From positions 693,502 through 757,501 of the forward strand of contig VZRN01006297.1 in the NCBI GenBank assembly GCA_013397935.1: a stretch of DNA of 64,000 nucleotides. Direction: 5' to 3'. Under the pieces are notes generated by a model that did no database searches, was not told the DNA's origin, and saw only the letters and a program-made list of their open reading frames with translations. Source of the stretch: Dasyornis broadbenti (taxonomy: Eukaryota; Chordata; Aves; Passeriformes; Dasyornithidae). Position numbers and translations under genes: made by a program. Positions 40,460 to 52,700 of this stretch are shown piece by piece (positions within the stretch are counted from its first letter, which is position 1; every line of letters starts with the position of its first letter).

Positions 40460-41480
40460 AAAGATGCAGATGGATTTCAGCAATGCATTTGGTCTGGTGG
40501 CTGGTGAACCATTGTCACACCTAAAAGGATGAAAATCAGGATAAAAAACAAAAGACAGTAACCATTGAAGCTGTAGGGAAGTGAGTACAGGCTGAGAAGA
40601 AAGAAAAGGTACAGCCAGGAAAGGAGGAAATCCAGTTTTCTCAAGGGTCAGTCCTGGGACAGACCGTGCTCATTGTTTGGAGGACTAAGTTTAGCACGAA
40701 AGGTAGTCAAGCTCAGTGAAGTACTGACGGTTCTGAAAAGACAGATCCTTTCCTCAGCAAGCAGAGAGATTGAGATTGTCGTACCAGAGAACTGGAAGAC
40801 CTGAACAACCTGAACAACTGCAACTGAGCAGAGTCGTTAGGTGAAAGCAAAGCTTGGAGAGAGACTATGTTAACTCCAAGAATTTCTGCAGTAGTAGATG
40901 CCTGCTTGAAAATGAGAGGGCAAAAACCTGGATGGACACACAAACCATGAGATAAAGATGACAGAAAATGTATGATGGGAAAAAGTATGATGGAAACTAC
41001 AGATGTAGAGTATCTGGGATAGGCTTTCCCTGGAATGCTGCATGTTAATCTGATGAGCTGCCACATTCAAAAGGAATGAATTAAAAACAGAACAAGTGGA
41101 GAAAAGGGTTACAAGGATCTTCGGGGAACAGAAGGCCTGTCTTACAAGTCGTAATTAGGAGAGTCCAGTTTAGCTAACCAAAGGTTCATTTTAGCAGACC
41201 AAAGGGAGGAGACATGCCTGCTGTCTATAACTGTACTGGGAGGAAACACCAGGGAGAGAAAAATAGCTATTTAATATAAAGGCCTACATGACTAAAAGAT
41301 CAAAGTAGTATAAACTGGCTGAGGATAAATGTTGCTTGAAATTAGATAAAAGTTATTGACTATCAAAGTAGCGAGATTTTAGAGCAGCCTTCTAGTCAGA
41401 AGAGTGGGGACAAGGACCTCAAGAAGGGTAGAGGCACAGGAGGCAAGACGTGGTGGATACTTGGAAAAAAAATGAAGTGT
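40460..41480 (+). mobile_element. Old CR1 LINE copy, reverse-transcriptase to C-terminal part
   Basis: Several decayed CR1 ORF2 landmarks occur in order on the plus strand. Near 40475 is a DFS-AF motif (reverse transcriptase block around the first catalytic Asp). Near 40640 is SQGSVLG, matching the family's PQGSVLGP block. From about 41100 to 41420 is the conserved 3' coding end, with phrases equivalent to 'rkl..LEIR..LL', '..SSLPSEE' and a following GGDKDLKK-type tail. Stops and frameshifts are frequent, so the copy is dead and ancient. Edges are approximate. Confidence 0.7.
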
Positions 41481-41763
41481 AGGAAGAATAACCCAGCTCA
41501 TCTACACCAGCCCCTGAAGGTGATCTACAATCACTTCCAGAGTAAGGGGGACTCTTCTCATGGAAAAGATTGACTACACTTCCACATGTGCACTCTGCAT
41601 TCACACTTCTGGTTGACTCACCTTAACTTTCCAGCTCATTCTCACATAGTCTTGTACATTAATTTCACATACTGCAATGAGATTCTCGCTTTTTCCCTTT
41701 CTCTTTTACACTCTCATTTCACTTTACAAACTTCATTTTCACAACATCTCCGGGATGTTAAAT

Positions 41764-41850
41764 GCCCATCTACCACAGGTGGGGAGTTGGAAGTACACAA
41801 GATTAAGCAATTCGCCAAATGCCACACAAGAAGTCAGTGGTAGAGCCAGA
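41764..41850 (-). mobile_element. MIR-family SINE relic
   Basis: The plus strand reads GCCCATCTACCACAGG, then GGGGAGTTGGAAGTACAC, AGATTAAGCAATTCGCC and CACACAAGAAGTCAGTGG, with a TAGAGCC end. This again tracks the reverse complement of the MIR core in order and spacing. It is diverged but covers about 85 bp without a large gap. Confidence 0.65.
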
Positions 41851-42630
41851 GACAAGCTGAAGGTTTCACAATCCTCCTCCTTGGTAGCTTACAAAAACAT
41901 TCCTTCTCTGCCACAGAAACACAGGCAGTATAAGAGAAAGGAAAGGAATATCAACAAATTTCATCTATTTCTGAGCTTTCAGACATATCACATGCCTGAG
42001 GCTTTGAAGAAAGGCATGAGGACAAGAACCCTATATGCACGGCTAACTCTAAAATGCTTTAAGTAGCGGGAGGTTTCTTCCTCACCCAACTATTAGCTTA
42101 AGATTGAATTACTCTTATAGTATGCTCTTATAGCTACAAATGTAATTAGTCATAAAATTATCCAGACCCTCAAATTATTCCAGCTGCTGTATTCGACTCC
42201 CTGATTATTGCAATGATGAATTCTCCAGTCTGATTACACTGGCTAGAATAATATTTCTTTTTATCTATTTGAAAGTTACCTGCTGTTAGCTTAGACCTTG
42301 TTTATATCTGCTATAGAGATATAATTGCAAACTTACTATTTTTACTAGGACTATTGTCTAGATAACACTTACCCCTGCTAGGCCCTTATTTTACTTCATA
42401 GTAAATGTCACAGATGACACCTATTCAGGCTTCTAGGAACCTTTATCAAAACCAGAAAACATGTCATTATGAGGACACGTACAAAGAGAATTACAATTTG
42501 TTCAATGTGTGTTCATGAAAGGCTCCATATGAGGTCTTACAGACCCACCGCAGTTTCTGATCCTGCAATAAACATATATTTATAATAAGTCAAGAAACTA
42601 AAAAAAGGTAGAAAGGAACGATGGGTTTAG

Positions 42631-42647
42631 TTTTTTTTTTTTTTTTT
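42631..42647. repeat. Poly-T tract (17)
   Basis: A 17-T run in intron 2; no retroposon body could be recognised on either side. Confidence 0.9.
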
Positions 42648-45600
42648 AGTGAAGTATGTAATTTCCACTAAACGTCTTCTAACTTGTCTCCCTTCCAAAC
42701 TGAGTGTAATTCTCTCCTACACAATCTCTACTTTCATGTAATTCCACTGGATCGCCAACCACCTTTGCTGCCTTAATATTACTGCAGCCTCAAATTACAC
42801 CAGGAAAACAGAGAATTGCAGTGCTCTCTATAGGAGGGAATTCATTGTGCAATACAAGACCACTGCCATGTGGATTTTCACTGCGAGCTCAGTGTCTCTC
42901 AGATGGATTAGCATAACCCTTCAGCACATCTTACTAACGGGAAATGAACTTTATTAGTTTTCTTTGCTGGCCTTCCTTAAGAGAAGCAAAACAGTAATTG
43001 CGTTATTGGAAGAAATGGAAACAACTTCTTGTAGGACAGACAGACGTGCTAACTAAAGCTAAGGAAAACAAAGATTTGGGGAGCACTCTGATGACACAGC
43101 ACTGTTTTAGGGGGCAATAAAGTGGCATTCAAAGAAATGAAAGTTGACTTCTTTCCCAAGAAAGGGAGACAGGGACTCTTTCCTCCAAGGAGCTTTTCTG
43201 CTTCAGAAGAGTGTCCACTTCCTTTTCAGATCTATCAACAGCAGATTCCTTCAGACCATGAAAATCTCACTTTAAAGGATAAAATATATTAACCAAACCC
43301 ATTGTGAAATAGTCTGTCTTGGGTGCTGCAGAGTGCAAACAGACTTTGAAGTAAGTATTGGAAAAATTACACTTGAGTGGGCGATATCTTGGCCTCCTCA
43401 GGGACATTCCCCTTGTACAGTGGTAGGGGTCTCTGCCATTGTTCATGAACTGATTATAAAATCAATGCCACTTAATTATCGGTGACCACCACATTCAAAA
43501 CTATGAAACATACACCTGAAGGAACTAAAGATAATCACAAATTCAGCTCTCAAATTTTGATATTTTACTGTGATGACATTAAGACACACAACAGTGTCCA
43601 AACCAAAGCACTAGACAGCACGCAGAGTACTGCATCGAGGGAAGGGACCTGGAAAGAGCATTACACGTGACAGACATTAATCATGCCACTTAATGCATTA
43701 CTGAAAGATACTAGGACTATTTCTGTATTTTAACACAGCCAGACAAGCTCAGCTTCCTCTTGTCTAATTCCCACCTTGTATGGATGCAGCTCTCAAGCAT
43801 GAAAAGAGAAAAATGTCCCCATAGATTGCACTGGCCTGTGATGCAGAGCAGAGCCTGCTGCTATCTGCAGCAGGGACAGACCAGGCACAGGCATGACAGG
43901 TCCCTTTTCACTCCCATCTATCACATGGCACCTCTGCAAAAGCCACAAGGTTAAGGGCAGACACGTCAGCTTGACACACACAAGGCTTGAGGTGAGCCCA
44001 TGCAGCCAGCAGGGCAGGAGGAGGAACGTGTCTGCAGAGCAACAAACACCTCCAGCCTGGCCCTGGGAGCAAATACTCCCTGTGCTTCATCCTGCTCCCA
44101 GGGGGACACGCCACCAGGTGGGACAGAGCTATCCCAAACCCCTATGGACAGAGATGTGCTGTAAGATCCCCTGCAGAATGGAACAGTTTATCCCTTTGGG
44201 AATACACATTGCAGCAGGCAGTTGACTCTTGACCTATTTTAAAATAACTATTCCAGCAAAATCTCCTTGTTTTCATAAGGTAAATGACTCTTCATGTTCT
44301 GTCTTGGAGCCAAACACTGTTTAAGACCCAAGCCACCCATGTGGAGGCTGGTAGGATCTAAGCCTGAAAAACAGAAACACTAGAAAGCCATACCAGGCCT
44401 CCCTGGAAATGGATTAGGAAGAGGCAGACAGAAGCACACAATGCCAATCCCTGTGTGGGCTGGAGAGAGGATTGCAGAGTGCATCAGGAGCTGAGATAGC
44501 ACAAGGAAACTAAACAGGAGGCTGCCTTGGAATGAGAATTTGGGACAGCTCTAGCAAGCAGCAAGATCACTGGCCAGCACCTAGGGCAAGCACAGGACAT
44601 GGCAAGCACGGTCAGAGTTTCAACTGTGACAATTTCACAGAGAGAAGAACTCTGGTTTGGAGGTGGGGTTTGAATTGGCTCCTGTCAGCCATTCATTTCT
44701 GTTTCTAGATCATCACTCAAGGCTGGATTCTGTAGCAGCGTGAGAAAAAAAAACACTTTGTCAAGCCATCTGGGTTTGCTTTTCTTTTTTATTTTAATGA
44801 ATGATGCTACACACCTGCAAATACCAGATATTTTCCAGAGGAACCAATGCATTTAGCTGTCCTTTCATAACTGAATTCATCTGTACCCAGGAAAGGAGAG
44901 AGTGGATTGGCACCCTCATTCAGTACAGCACTTATGCAGGGCTAGATGCTTTGGCATAAGGCACAAAGTCGAGAGCAACCACTGCTCCTCCCTCTCCCTA
45001 TGAATTAACCACATCCCTAAGAGACAGGGCCACCGGGAGAAAGTAACCACTGCCAGGGACATAAAACAGCCTTTCCATCACATCCTGCCCATAAAGCAAC
45101 CACCTGGAGGGACTGGAGAGAAAAACAGCTCAGCCAAGCTCTTGATGAAGGCATCATCTCAGATGGAAAACTGTCAGCGCTCTTGCTCTCTCCCGCTTTT
45201 CTTATGTGCACAGTACACCTGTACAGAGTGAGGGTTTGCACATTCCCAGGCCCCAGAGGATCACATCCTGTATGTAGCGGTTTCAAAGCAGGGGCTTTCT
45301 CCTAAAGGTCCTCAAAGTAGAGGGGACCCCTGTTTGGTAAACAGTAAAAAAACCAAACAATTATGGGACATTTCAATGACAAAATCCCTCCAGATGTAAG
45401 AATCAAAATGACGTGCAGTTAGAAGAGATGCTAAAAGTTTAACCTGTCGGACATCAATGTTTGTTCCACAGAAAAAGGGATGGAGGAGTGACCACTAGAG
45501 AATGTGACATCCACTCATGTCCTTGGAAGCAAAGGGGCATCCCACCATAGCACTGGGAACAGCATGGGGCACCCTAGGAAAGCTCCTGCCAGTGCAAGAG

Positions 45601-45785
45601 TTCGCAGCAGCGCTGGCTGATCCTTAAACCCAGCCCGAGATCAACAGCTACATCAGGAAATGCTGGCATGACCAGAAGGTGAATGCACTCCAGATCTACT
45701 GCCAGGATGCCAAGACCTTTGATAGACACAGGATGGTTTGAGGCCTGCTTAAACTTCATGGATTGAACTGGGGGGTTTTACCACT

Positions 45786-45921
45786 TGTACTGGCTTTGGC
45801 TAGGGTAGAGTTATTTTTCTTCACAGTGGCTAGTACAGGGCTACGTTTCGGATTTGTGCTGAACACAGGGTTGATAATATAGACATGTTTTGGTTATTGC
45901 CGAGCAGGGCTTACACAGAGC
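45786..45921 (+). mobile_element. Truncated avian ERV LTR (ERVL-type, 5' part)
   Basis: The segment opens TGTACTGGCTTTGGCT and continues through GGGTAGAGTTATTTTTCTTC, GGATTTGTGCTGAACACAGG and GAGCAGGGCTTACACAGAG. I recognise this series of phrases as the start of a very common bird endogenous-retrovirus LTR. Similarity stops near 45921, before any TATA box or polyadenylation signal, so only the first 135 bp or so remain. The ERVL family name is from memory and should be confirmed against a repeat library. No intact viral gene adjoins it. Confidence 0.7.
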
Positions 45922-47752
45922 CACTCTGAAAACTTGGCTTCTTCATCACGGATTTGTGTTAATGCCTCTTTTTAACTCAAGATATAAATTACAGGGTTGA
46001 TGTGGAAGTAAAGAGCAAGACCCAGATGAAGAGTGTATATATCAGTCCTCTGACTCTCCTGCCAAAATTTCAAGCTAAAAATGTTAAACGTACACCTCCC
46101 TATTTCTGTGTAGGAAAGTATCTCTATATATTCATAACAACCTCAGGTTATTATTTATGTGACAATGTAGGATGCACAAGAGAACCAGGTCCCCTAAAAT
46201 ACAGGCGAATATCTCAGCTCCTGCAGAAGAAGTCATTCCTAGAGGATGATAGATTAAATTCAATTAAAGGCACAGATATGAAGCACTGTCTTTAGAGCAG
46301 AGTTCCTCTCTCCCACAAATCCTTAACACAGTAGCTGGACATTTAGTTCCGTTACATGCCAAAATCTTTGTGCCTTGTAAAGAAAGAGGCAGGGGAAGGA
46401 ATGTTAACGACCTCTTTTTACAGTAGCCAGTTGTCAGAGGGGGTGGGAGAAAACAAGCCACACGGAAAACAATTGCCAATTTGTGGTCTTGACCATTTAA
46501 AAATGGATCCCAAAATAGTCTGCTGAATTGTTTCACCCGGAGCAAAATTACCCATGAATACATATGCATGCACACAAAAACAACATCTCCTGACGCAGTG
46601 CTGATGGTGACTGCAGTCAAGGAAGAAGCGTTATTGCATTCCACATTGTGAAAAGACCACAATGCAGTAATTATTCTGAAAGGTTTTCACAAAGCACAAT
46701 TATTAAGCTAACATTATCCTATTATTGTTTGTTGCTATGGAGATAATATAATCAATATATTTTCTGGATTGATTTTTTAATACTACTAGCACATTGCCCA
46801 ATATAGCAAGATTTAACTCAATGCATTAACTGATTTTAGTTTATGATTGGCAAAGTCTTGAGGCAATAGATTGCAATCCATCTCATGCCTATTATTCTAT
46901 CAAGACACTTAATGTCAAAAATCTCTGCTGCAAAAGCAAGTTTACTTGTTGAGCATGAGAAAAAGGATAACAAATCTCTCTGAAGAGAGGCAATCTTTTA
47001 AGCACGAATTTAACACTTATTTCTATTTTTCCTAAGCAAAATGAAAATGACCAGACTGACTACAAAAGCGGCAGAAAAGCAAGCTGAGTTTGAACTCTCA
47101 ACTTAAGATCCTTAATTATTCCAGTGGGGATGTTTAGAGGCATTATCCTTCTATGTTTAATATGAGCTTTTCCTGCAGCAACAGGGACTCTGGGAAGGTG
47201 GCATCAATCGTGCCACTGTGCCAGAGCCCACTGGGTGCAGATGCAGTCCCCAGCCTTTGTCACCACCTCTTCCTGCACAAGCTCAGAGGAATCACTGCCT
47301 ACCTGCTCCCACGCCCAGGCCAGACGGAGGGCACCTGGCTGCTGGTCTCAGTGGTGGTGAAGCAAAATCGTTATAGCCACAGCCCTCAGCTTCCTTGCCC
47401 ATTAAACTGCAAGCACACTTCCCTTCTTCCGAGTCTCCCTCTCCAGATAAGAAGTTTTTGGCACATCAAGGGAATGCTCCTGTGTTAACACAGTGGTAAG
47501 CCCACACAAGCCCGAGTCTCAGGTCTTTGCAAGATCTTTGGGATCCATTTTAATGTAACCTATTAAAAGGCTTCAATTCTGACACTGTGGTTGCAGTCTC
47601 TTACCTCTCCTATCAAGAGATGTGCTTGTCATTGTACAAGATCTTAAAGCCTTTTAATGTATATTTCCCATAATTATCCCAAAAGGATTTTAACCTGTTT
47701 TCCTCTCCCATATGGCCATACTGTGATGAATTACCTTTTCCTTGGTCATAAA

Positions 47753-47885
47753 ATCATAGAATTTGGGTTGAAAGGGACATTAAAGGCTTTCTGGTCGAAT
47801 CCCCCTGCAATAAGCAAGGAGACCTTCAACCAGATCAGGTTGCTCAGAGCCCTGTCCGAAGTCTTCAGGGATGGGAAACCTCAGT
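47753..47885 (-). mobile_element. CR1 LINE 3' end, inverted
   Basis: On the plus strand it reads ATCATAGAATTTGGGTTGAA, then GGGACATTAAAGG, CCCCCTGCAATAAGC and CCAGATCAGGTTGCTCAGAG. This is the reverse complement of the avian CR1 3' untranslated end, so the element points to the minus strand, in sense with TBXAS1. It is 5'-truncated at roughly 130 bp, as is usual for CR1. Confidence 0.9.
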
Positions 47886-49237
47886 TTCCAGAAACCTGAG
47901 TCCCAAAGGTGACCATATTTTGTCAGCATAGTATATACTTCAGACAAAATTAAGTGCAGCAGGCTAGAATTTGCATAATTAAATAAAAGGAGTTATAGCA
48001 ACATTTGAAAGTGCCAACACCTGTTAACTCCTGTGACAATCATATAGTTATGATTTTGGGTGTCAAAGCATGGCTTTAGCTGCCTTGGGTTAGACACCAG
48101 TATACAAGCATTTTGTCCGTGGAGCGTACAGCTGCTATATGAAATGTGAAATCACAGCAGTTCCGCCTTCTCCCTTCCCTAAAGGCACTGGATTGGGTGG
48201 TCTTCCGATGTGAAGTAGGCTGGGGCTCAGTAATGTAACTTTTGGGCTGTCTGGAGGGGATCCATCAGGGATGATCATTCACAGATTAAATGTTGCCTAT
48301 GCGAAGCTACACATGTGGCCTTTCTGGCCCAGGGGACCAGTAACTGAGTTAGGAATGCACACCCACGGCCCATCCCCTGCGCGTCTGCTGTGCTGACACT
48401 GACCCACGCAGATCTAGGGCCGGTTTGGAGCCACCTCTGCCCTCCCTGCTCCGGCTCAGCCAAGCAGGTACGATGCTGCCCTGGGTACAGAAAGGGTGTG
48501 GAGTTCCAGCGCTGTGTGGGTGTGACCAGGCTGTTATTCCATACCAGCCACATCATCGCTGTGAGGACTGGTTTCAGCAGGAAAACCCAGGCACTTTTTT
48601 GGTCCCTCCCTTAGTGGAAGGAGTGGGGGAACAGGAAGTGGCTTATTTGGAGTTTTATTTCCTGCTGGTGTTAAAATCAGCATGGAAACTCATTCAAACA
48701 GGCTGCTGTCACACGGGCAGCCTTAAAGGACACCATCTGCTAGTGCATCCACACAGCAAAGTATCGCTTAATACACACGTCTGTGTCAACTAGAGGGAAA
48801 AACCTCATTTGTTTCAAACCCCTGACTGCCTGCTGTCCACCACAACGCCTTATCACGCAACAGCCCAGAAATTCTGCTAAAATAAAAACTCATTTAGCTG
48901 TGGTCAGGCAGGGAGTATCAATTTTGGTAACAAGAATGATACAATTACATTCCTAAGCAATTAGTCTCAATAACGGACAGACAGTACCTCTGGTAAATTG
49001 TCTGCAGGCCTGATTTTACACCAGTCTCATTCATACCGAGCAGAGCCTACTAGCAAGACCCTCTTCATCTCAGTGCTGGTGGGGGCTAAGACACTACTTA
49101 GCAAAAGAAAAGCAATCAGAGCCAAGCTGAAATGGCTGAATTCCATCACACTTTGCTCTGTTAAACACTGTAATTGCTGTGTATCGCTTTCTAGCCAAAG
49201 ATCACAATTTTTTTTAAAGAATTGATCAAACCATAAA

Positions 49238-49277
49238 ATTATTATTATTATTATTATGATTATTATTATTATTATTA
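49238..49277. repeat. ATT trinucleotide microsatellite
   Basis: About 13 ATT units with a single G interruption (ATG) in the middle. This is the longest microsatellite in the window. Confidence 0.95.
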
Positions 49278-49518
49278 CTTCACATCACAGGGGCTGAACT
49301 TTGCTGCTGGAGGGTAACCTCACATGTAGCAGAGTCATGCAGGGGCAAGAGGCACAGCACGGATCTGTCAGGGGAATCCCACCCCTGCAACCCAGGGCTT
49401 CTCCTGGAGCTCAGATCTGCCAGCCCACCTGTCCCCAGCCAGCACATTGACCCAGTCTGCTCCAGGAAGACACCGGGATCCTATAACCTTAACTTCATGA
49501 CTTTTCCCTCACACACCA

Positions 49519-49715
49519 GGAGAAATTTCTGCACCAAAAGGGCTGTCAAGCACCGAAGAGGCTGCCCGGGGATGGGGTTGAGTCACCATCCCCGGAGGTG
49601 TTTAAAAGACACGGGGATGTGACACTTGCAGACGGGCTTTGGTGGCGGCTTTGGCACTGCTGGGTTAACGCTTGGACTCAAGGAGTCTTTTGCGACCTAG
49701 AAGGTTCCACGTTCA
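49519..49715 (+). mobile_element. CR1 LINE fragment (3' coding end and UTR)
   Basis: The plus strand reads a typical avian CR1 tail: AGAAATTTCTGCACC, then AGGGCTGTCAAGCACCG, AGGCTGCCCGGGGATGGGG, GAGTCACCATCCCCGGAGGT and GTTTAAAAGACACGGGGATG. It is followed by a diverged GGTTAACGCTTGGACTC and a TTTTGCGACCTAGAAGGTTC ending. The terminal octamer repeats are not clear. This is the least decayed CR1 piece in the window. Confidence 0.9.
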
Positions 49716-52700
49716 GCCTCAGCGGGAACGGAGGAAGGACAGCCTGACACAGGTCACACCATGGTGCAAAAACTGCCTTCTCTACTACCTCCACAGCTAA
49801 ATATAACTGAACCTGGAACACTTGGCTCTGCAGAAAGGTGGATAGGAGATGGGAGGCTGGAGGGGAAGCCTGCACCACACGCTGCAGAGCTCCCTTGCCG
49901 GCTCCGAAGCAGTGCTGTGCTCTGGGAGACAGGAGCTGTTCAAATGTTTTGACAGAACACGCCGATTCCTCGGGAATGTTTTTATTCTAGTCGATGTGCC
50001 AATTCTGCACAGATTTCCAGTAGAAAGCAGGCAGACTGTCTGGGTCTGCTGAATTACAATGACTTCACCCAGAAAGAAGAAAAAGTTGCATTTTCAGATT
50101 ACTTTTACTCAATCCATCATTGTATTTGTTTTAGTCAGTTTGTTGGATTGTTTTTAATTTTACCTGAAAACTCCTTTTGCTGGCAGAATCTAAAGACGGG
50201 CCAAAATGCATCAAAACACTGCAGAAAATCAAGCTCAAGCAAAAGACCTCTGAGGACTTTTGAGATACAATTTTGTAAATAAACAATGCAAAGAGATAAA
50301 CATGGAAACCCAAAAATTAACCGTGTCCTAACTAGAACTGCTTGGTCTGGTTCTGGAAGAACCCAAAGGCTCCATTTTTGCATTTGTGGTTGTCTTTCAA
50401 AGGCTTTCTTTTTTCCCTTTGCCTTAGGGAGTTATTTATAGGGCTATTATAATTTGAGGTCTGGTCTTCTCGTGGCAGGTCCTCCATCCAGGAAATGAAA
50501 TAGCATTAGAAAATGAAATCTCACATTTATGAGGTCTTAGAGATGGCTCCCTGGGGCAGTGGGGAGGGGAAAAGAAAAGGTAGGGAAAAATATAAACACA
50601 AATATAACTACAAGATACTTGCAAGCCCCTAATTCTATCTGTGATGAACTTTATGAGTCTCTTTATTAAAATAAAGACCTCTGGTTTAAGGTCACCAAAG
50701 GCTTTTTTTCCCCAAAGCTCTCCCATTTCCCCCTTCTCTGTGACCAAGTGCCTTTTCCACTCCAGCTTGGCTGCAAGGTGCTCCTGTCCTAGATTGCCTT
50801 CAGAAGTGGAACAAAAATAAGGATAAATCAAATGCTACCCTTGCTCCTTCTGCCTCGCCACACACTTTTCACAACGCACCACGTGTTGCAGTGTATTAAC
50901 AGATCGAGGCAGATGCAGTCACGTCTTTGCAAAAAGCGTGTATCAATCACCGATTTCTCATTCATAACTCTTTGGACTTCGTTCCTAGACTACTCTCTAG
51001 AGCCACAAAGTCCCTTATCTTATCCAGGGCTAATCACCCACTGTCTCCTCTCAATATATGGAAATAAGAGCAAATGGAGGCAAATCAGTGAAGGCTTTAG
51101 GCTCACCATCCCCTTTCTCTGCATGTCCAAAGACAGATTTCTCTCCTACACCTGCTCTTTCCATGTATGTTTTTCCCTTTTCCCTTTTGAGTGGAATAGG
51201 AAAAGCACCATTCAGCAGAAAAATATCAACCATGTTTAAAATCCCACTCAGCTTCAAAGAATATTTCAACTCGTCATTGTATGTGGTTTCTTATGGATGC
51301 TTTAGCCCAGCTTTCACTAACACTACCTAAATCAGGCCTGGCTTCACGCTGCCTATGGAAGTTAACAGCTTTGTATACTCACAGAAATAATACACAAATT
51401 ATATTATAATAATAATAATATGCTCATCAGATATAATACACAAAAACTAGGGAAATTCAGCAAATAGCAAAGACTAATTTGCAATTATTTTAATGTTTAT
51501 TTCTTGCATACTTTATTATGAAAATATATATTTCAGAATATTTTGAAATATAGCTCGATTTCAGTTTCTTTTTCTCTTGTTTATAATTTTCAATCTTCTT
51601 GTACTAAGGTAAAATAAATTAGCAGTGTTCAGTGAGTTGTTTTTGCTACCTGAATATTTAAAACTATCCCAGTGCAACTGTCCAAAAAACACTTCACTTC
51701 TCCCTCTGCCTTATTAATCTTCTAAAATTCATAGAATATTACAAAATTACAAAATCTAAGCAGGAAAAAAGTCTAATATTTATAAACCAAATGAAAAGTT
51801 AAAAAGTCCAAGGACAACCCAAGACTATCATTCAATTCACTCATCCATTCGTCAGCGTTGCATGATGACAAAAAGATAATACAGCAATTTGAAATATACT
51901 TCTTTTTAAAGCACACAGGTTTGTTTAGGCTTTCTGTTGATTTTTGTTTTCTAAAAGCCAACCAAACAAAAAACCACCCAACCACAATAAAAAACCCAAC
52001 CAGGTCTCAAAAAAACCTGATTAGAGTCCAACTCTCGTTGATTCTTGTTTCGTATTACCATCTAAATTTAGACATGCGGTGAGGCCTCTGAGGCTGTGGA
52101 GAAATAGATAAACTTTTGAACTTTCTACGTCTCTGATAAGGTTGGTCCTTTCTTACCCTTCAATGTCTTTCGAGGCAACTCATGTTTCTGGATTAAGCTG
52201 CATAAATGCTTATTAAAAAAAAAAAAATTAAGAAAGCTCTCAAGAAAATAGCTTTTTATTTATTTCTGAGATATTAGGAGAGTCCTGAGCACACAACAGC
52301 CAGGTTACATCCGTGCCACATCGGCAGCTACTGACACGCTCACAGCCCTGCCCCAGTGCACACCCCACAAACTCCCCCTGCCTTCCCAGCACCGCATCCG
52401 TCTGACTACAGGCCATGAGTACCATCTCATTTCATGCTCAGCCCCTCTTAGGGAAAGTCATATTTCAACTCTGCATCCTGCCTGGGGAGGGGGGAAGTGG
52501 GAAGAACCCAGAAGGTCGTGAGTCTCACATCCACGTAAAGCTACCAGGAGGTGACGCCATCCCAGGTGCATCACAGGCAAGCAGAAGGCAGCACACAATG
52601 GGTACCAAGGATTTAACAGCGCGTTTGAACAGGCAGCTCTCCAAAGCCTTCTATTGTTCATTTTAATATAAAGCCTTGCAGAAACCAAGCCTAGCTGGAT

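Noticed and set aside
45505..45740. Plus-strand reading with one stop just before the truncated LTR that looked like decayed viral coding sequence
   Set aside because: Both open pieces are about 40 codons, which is expected by chance, and no retroviral motif was found.
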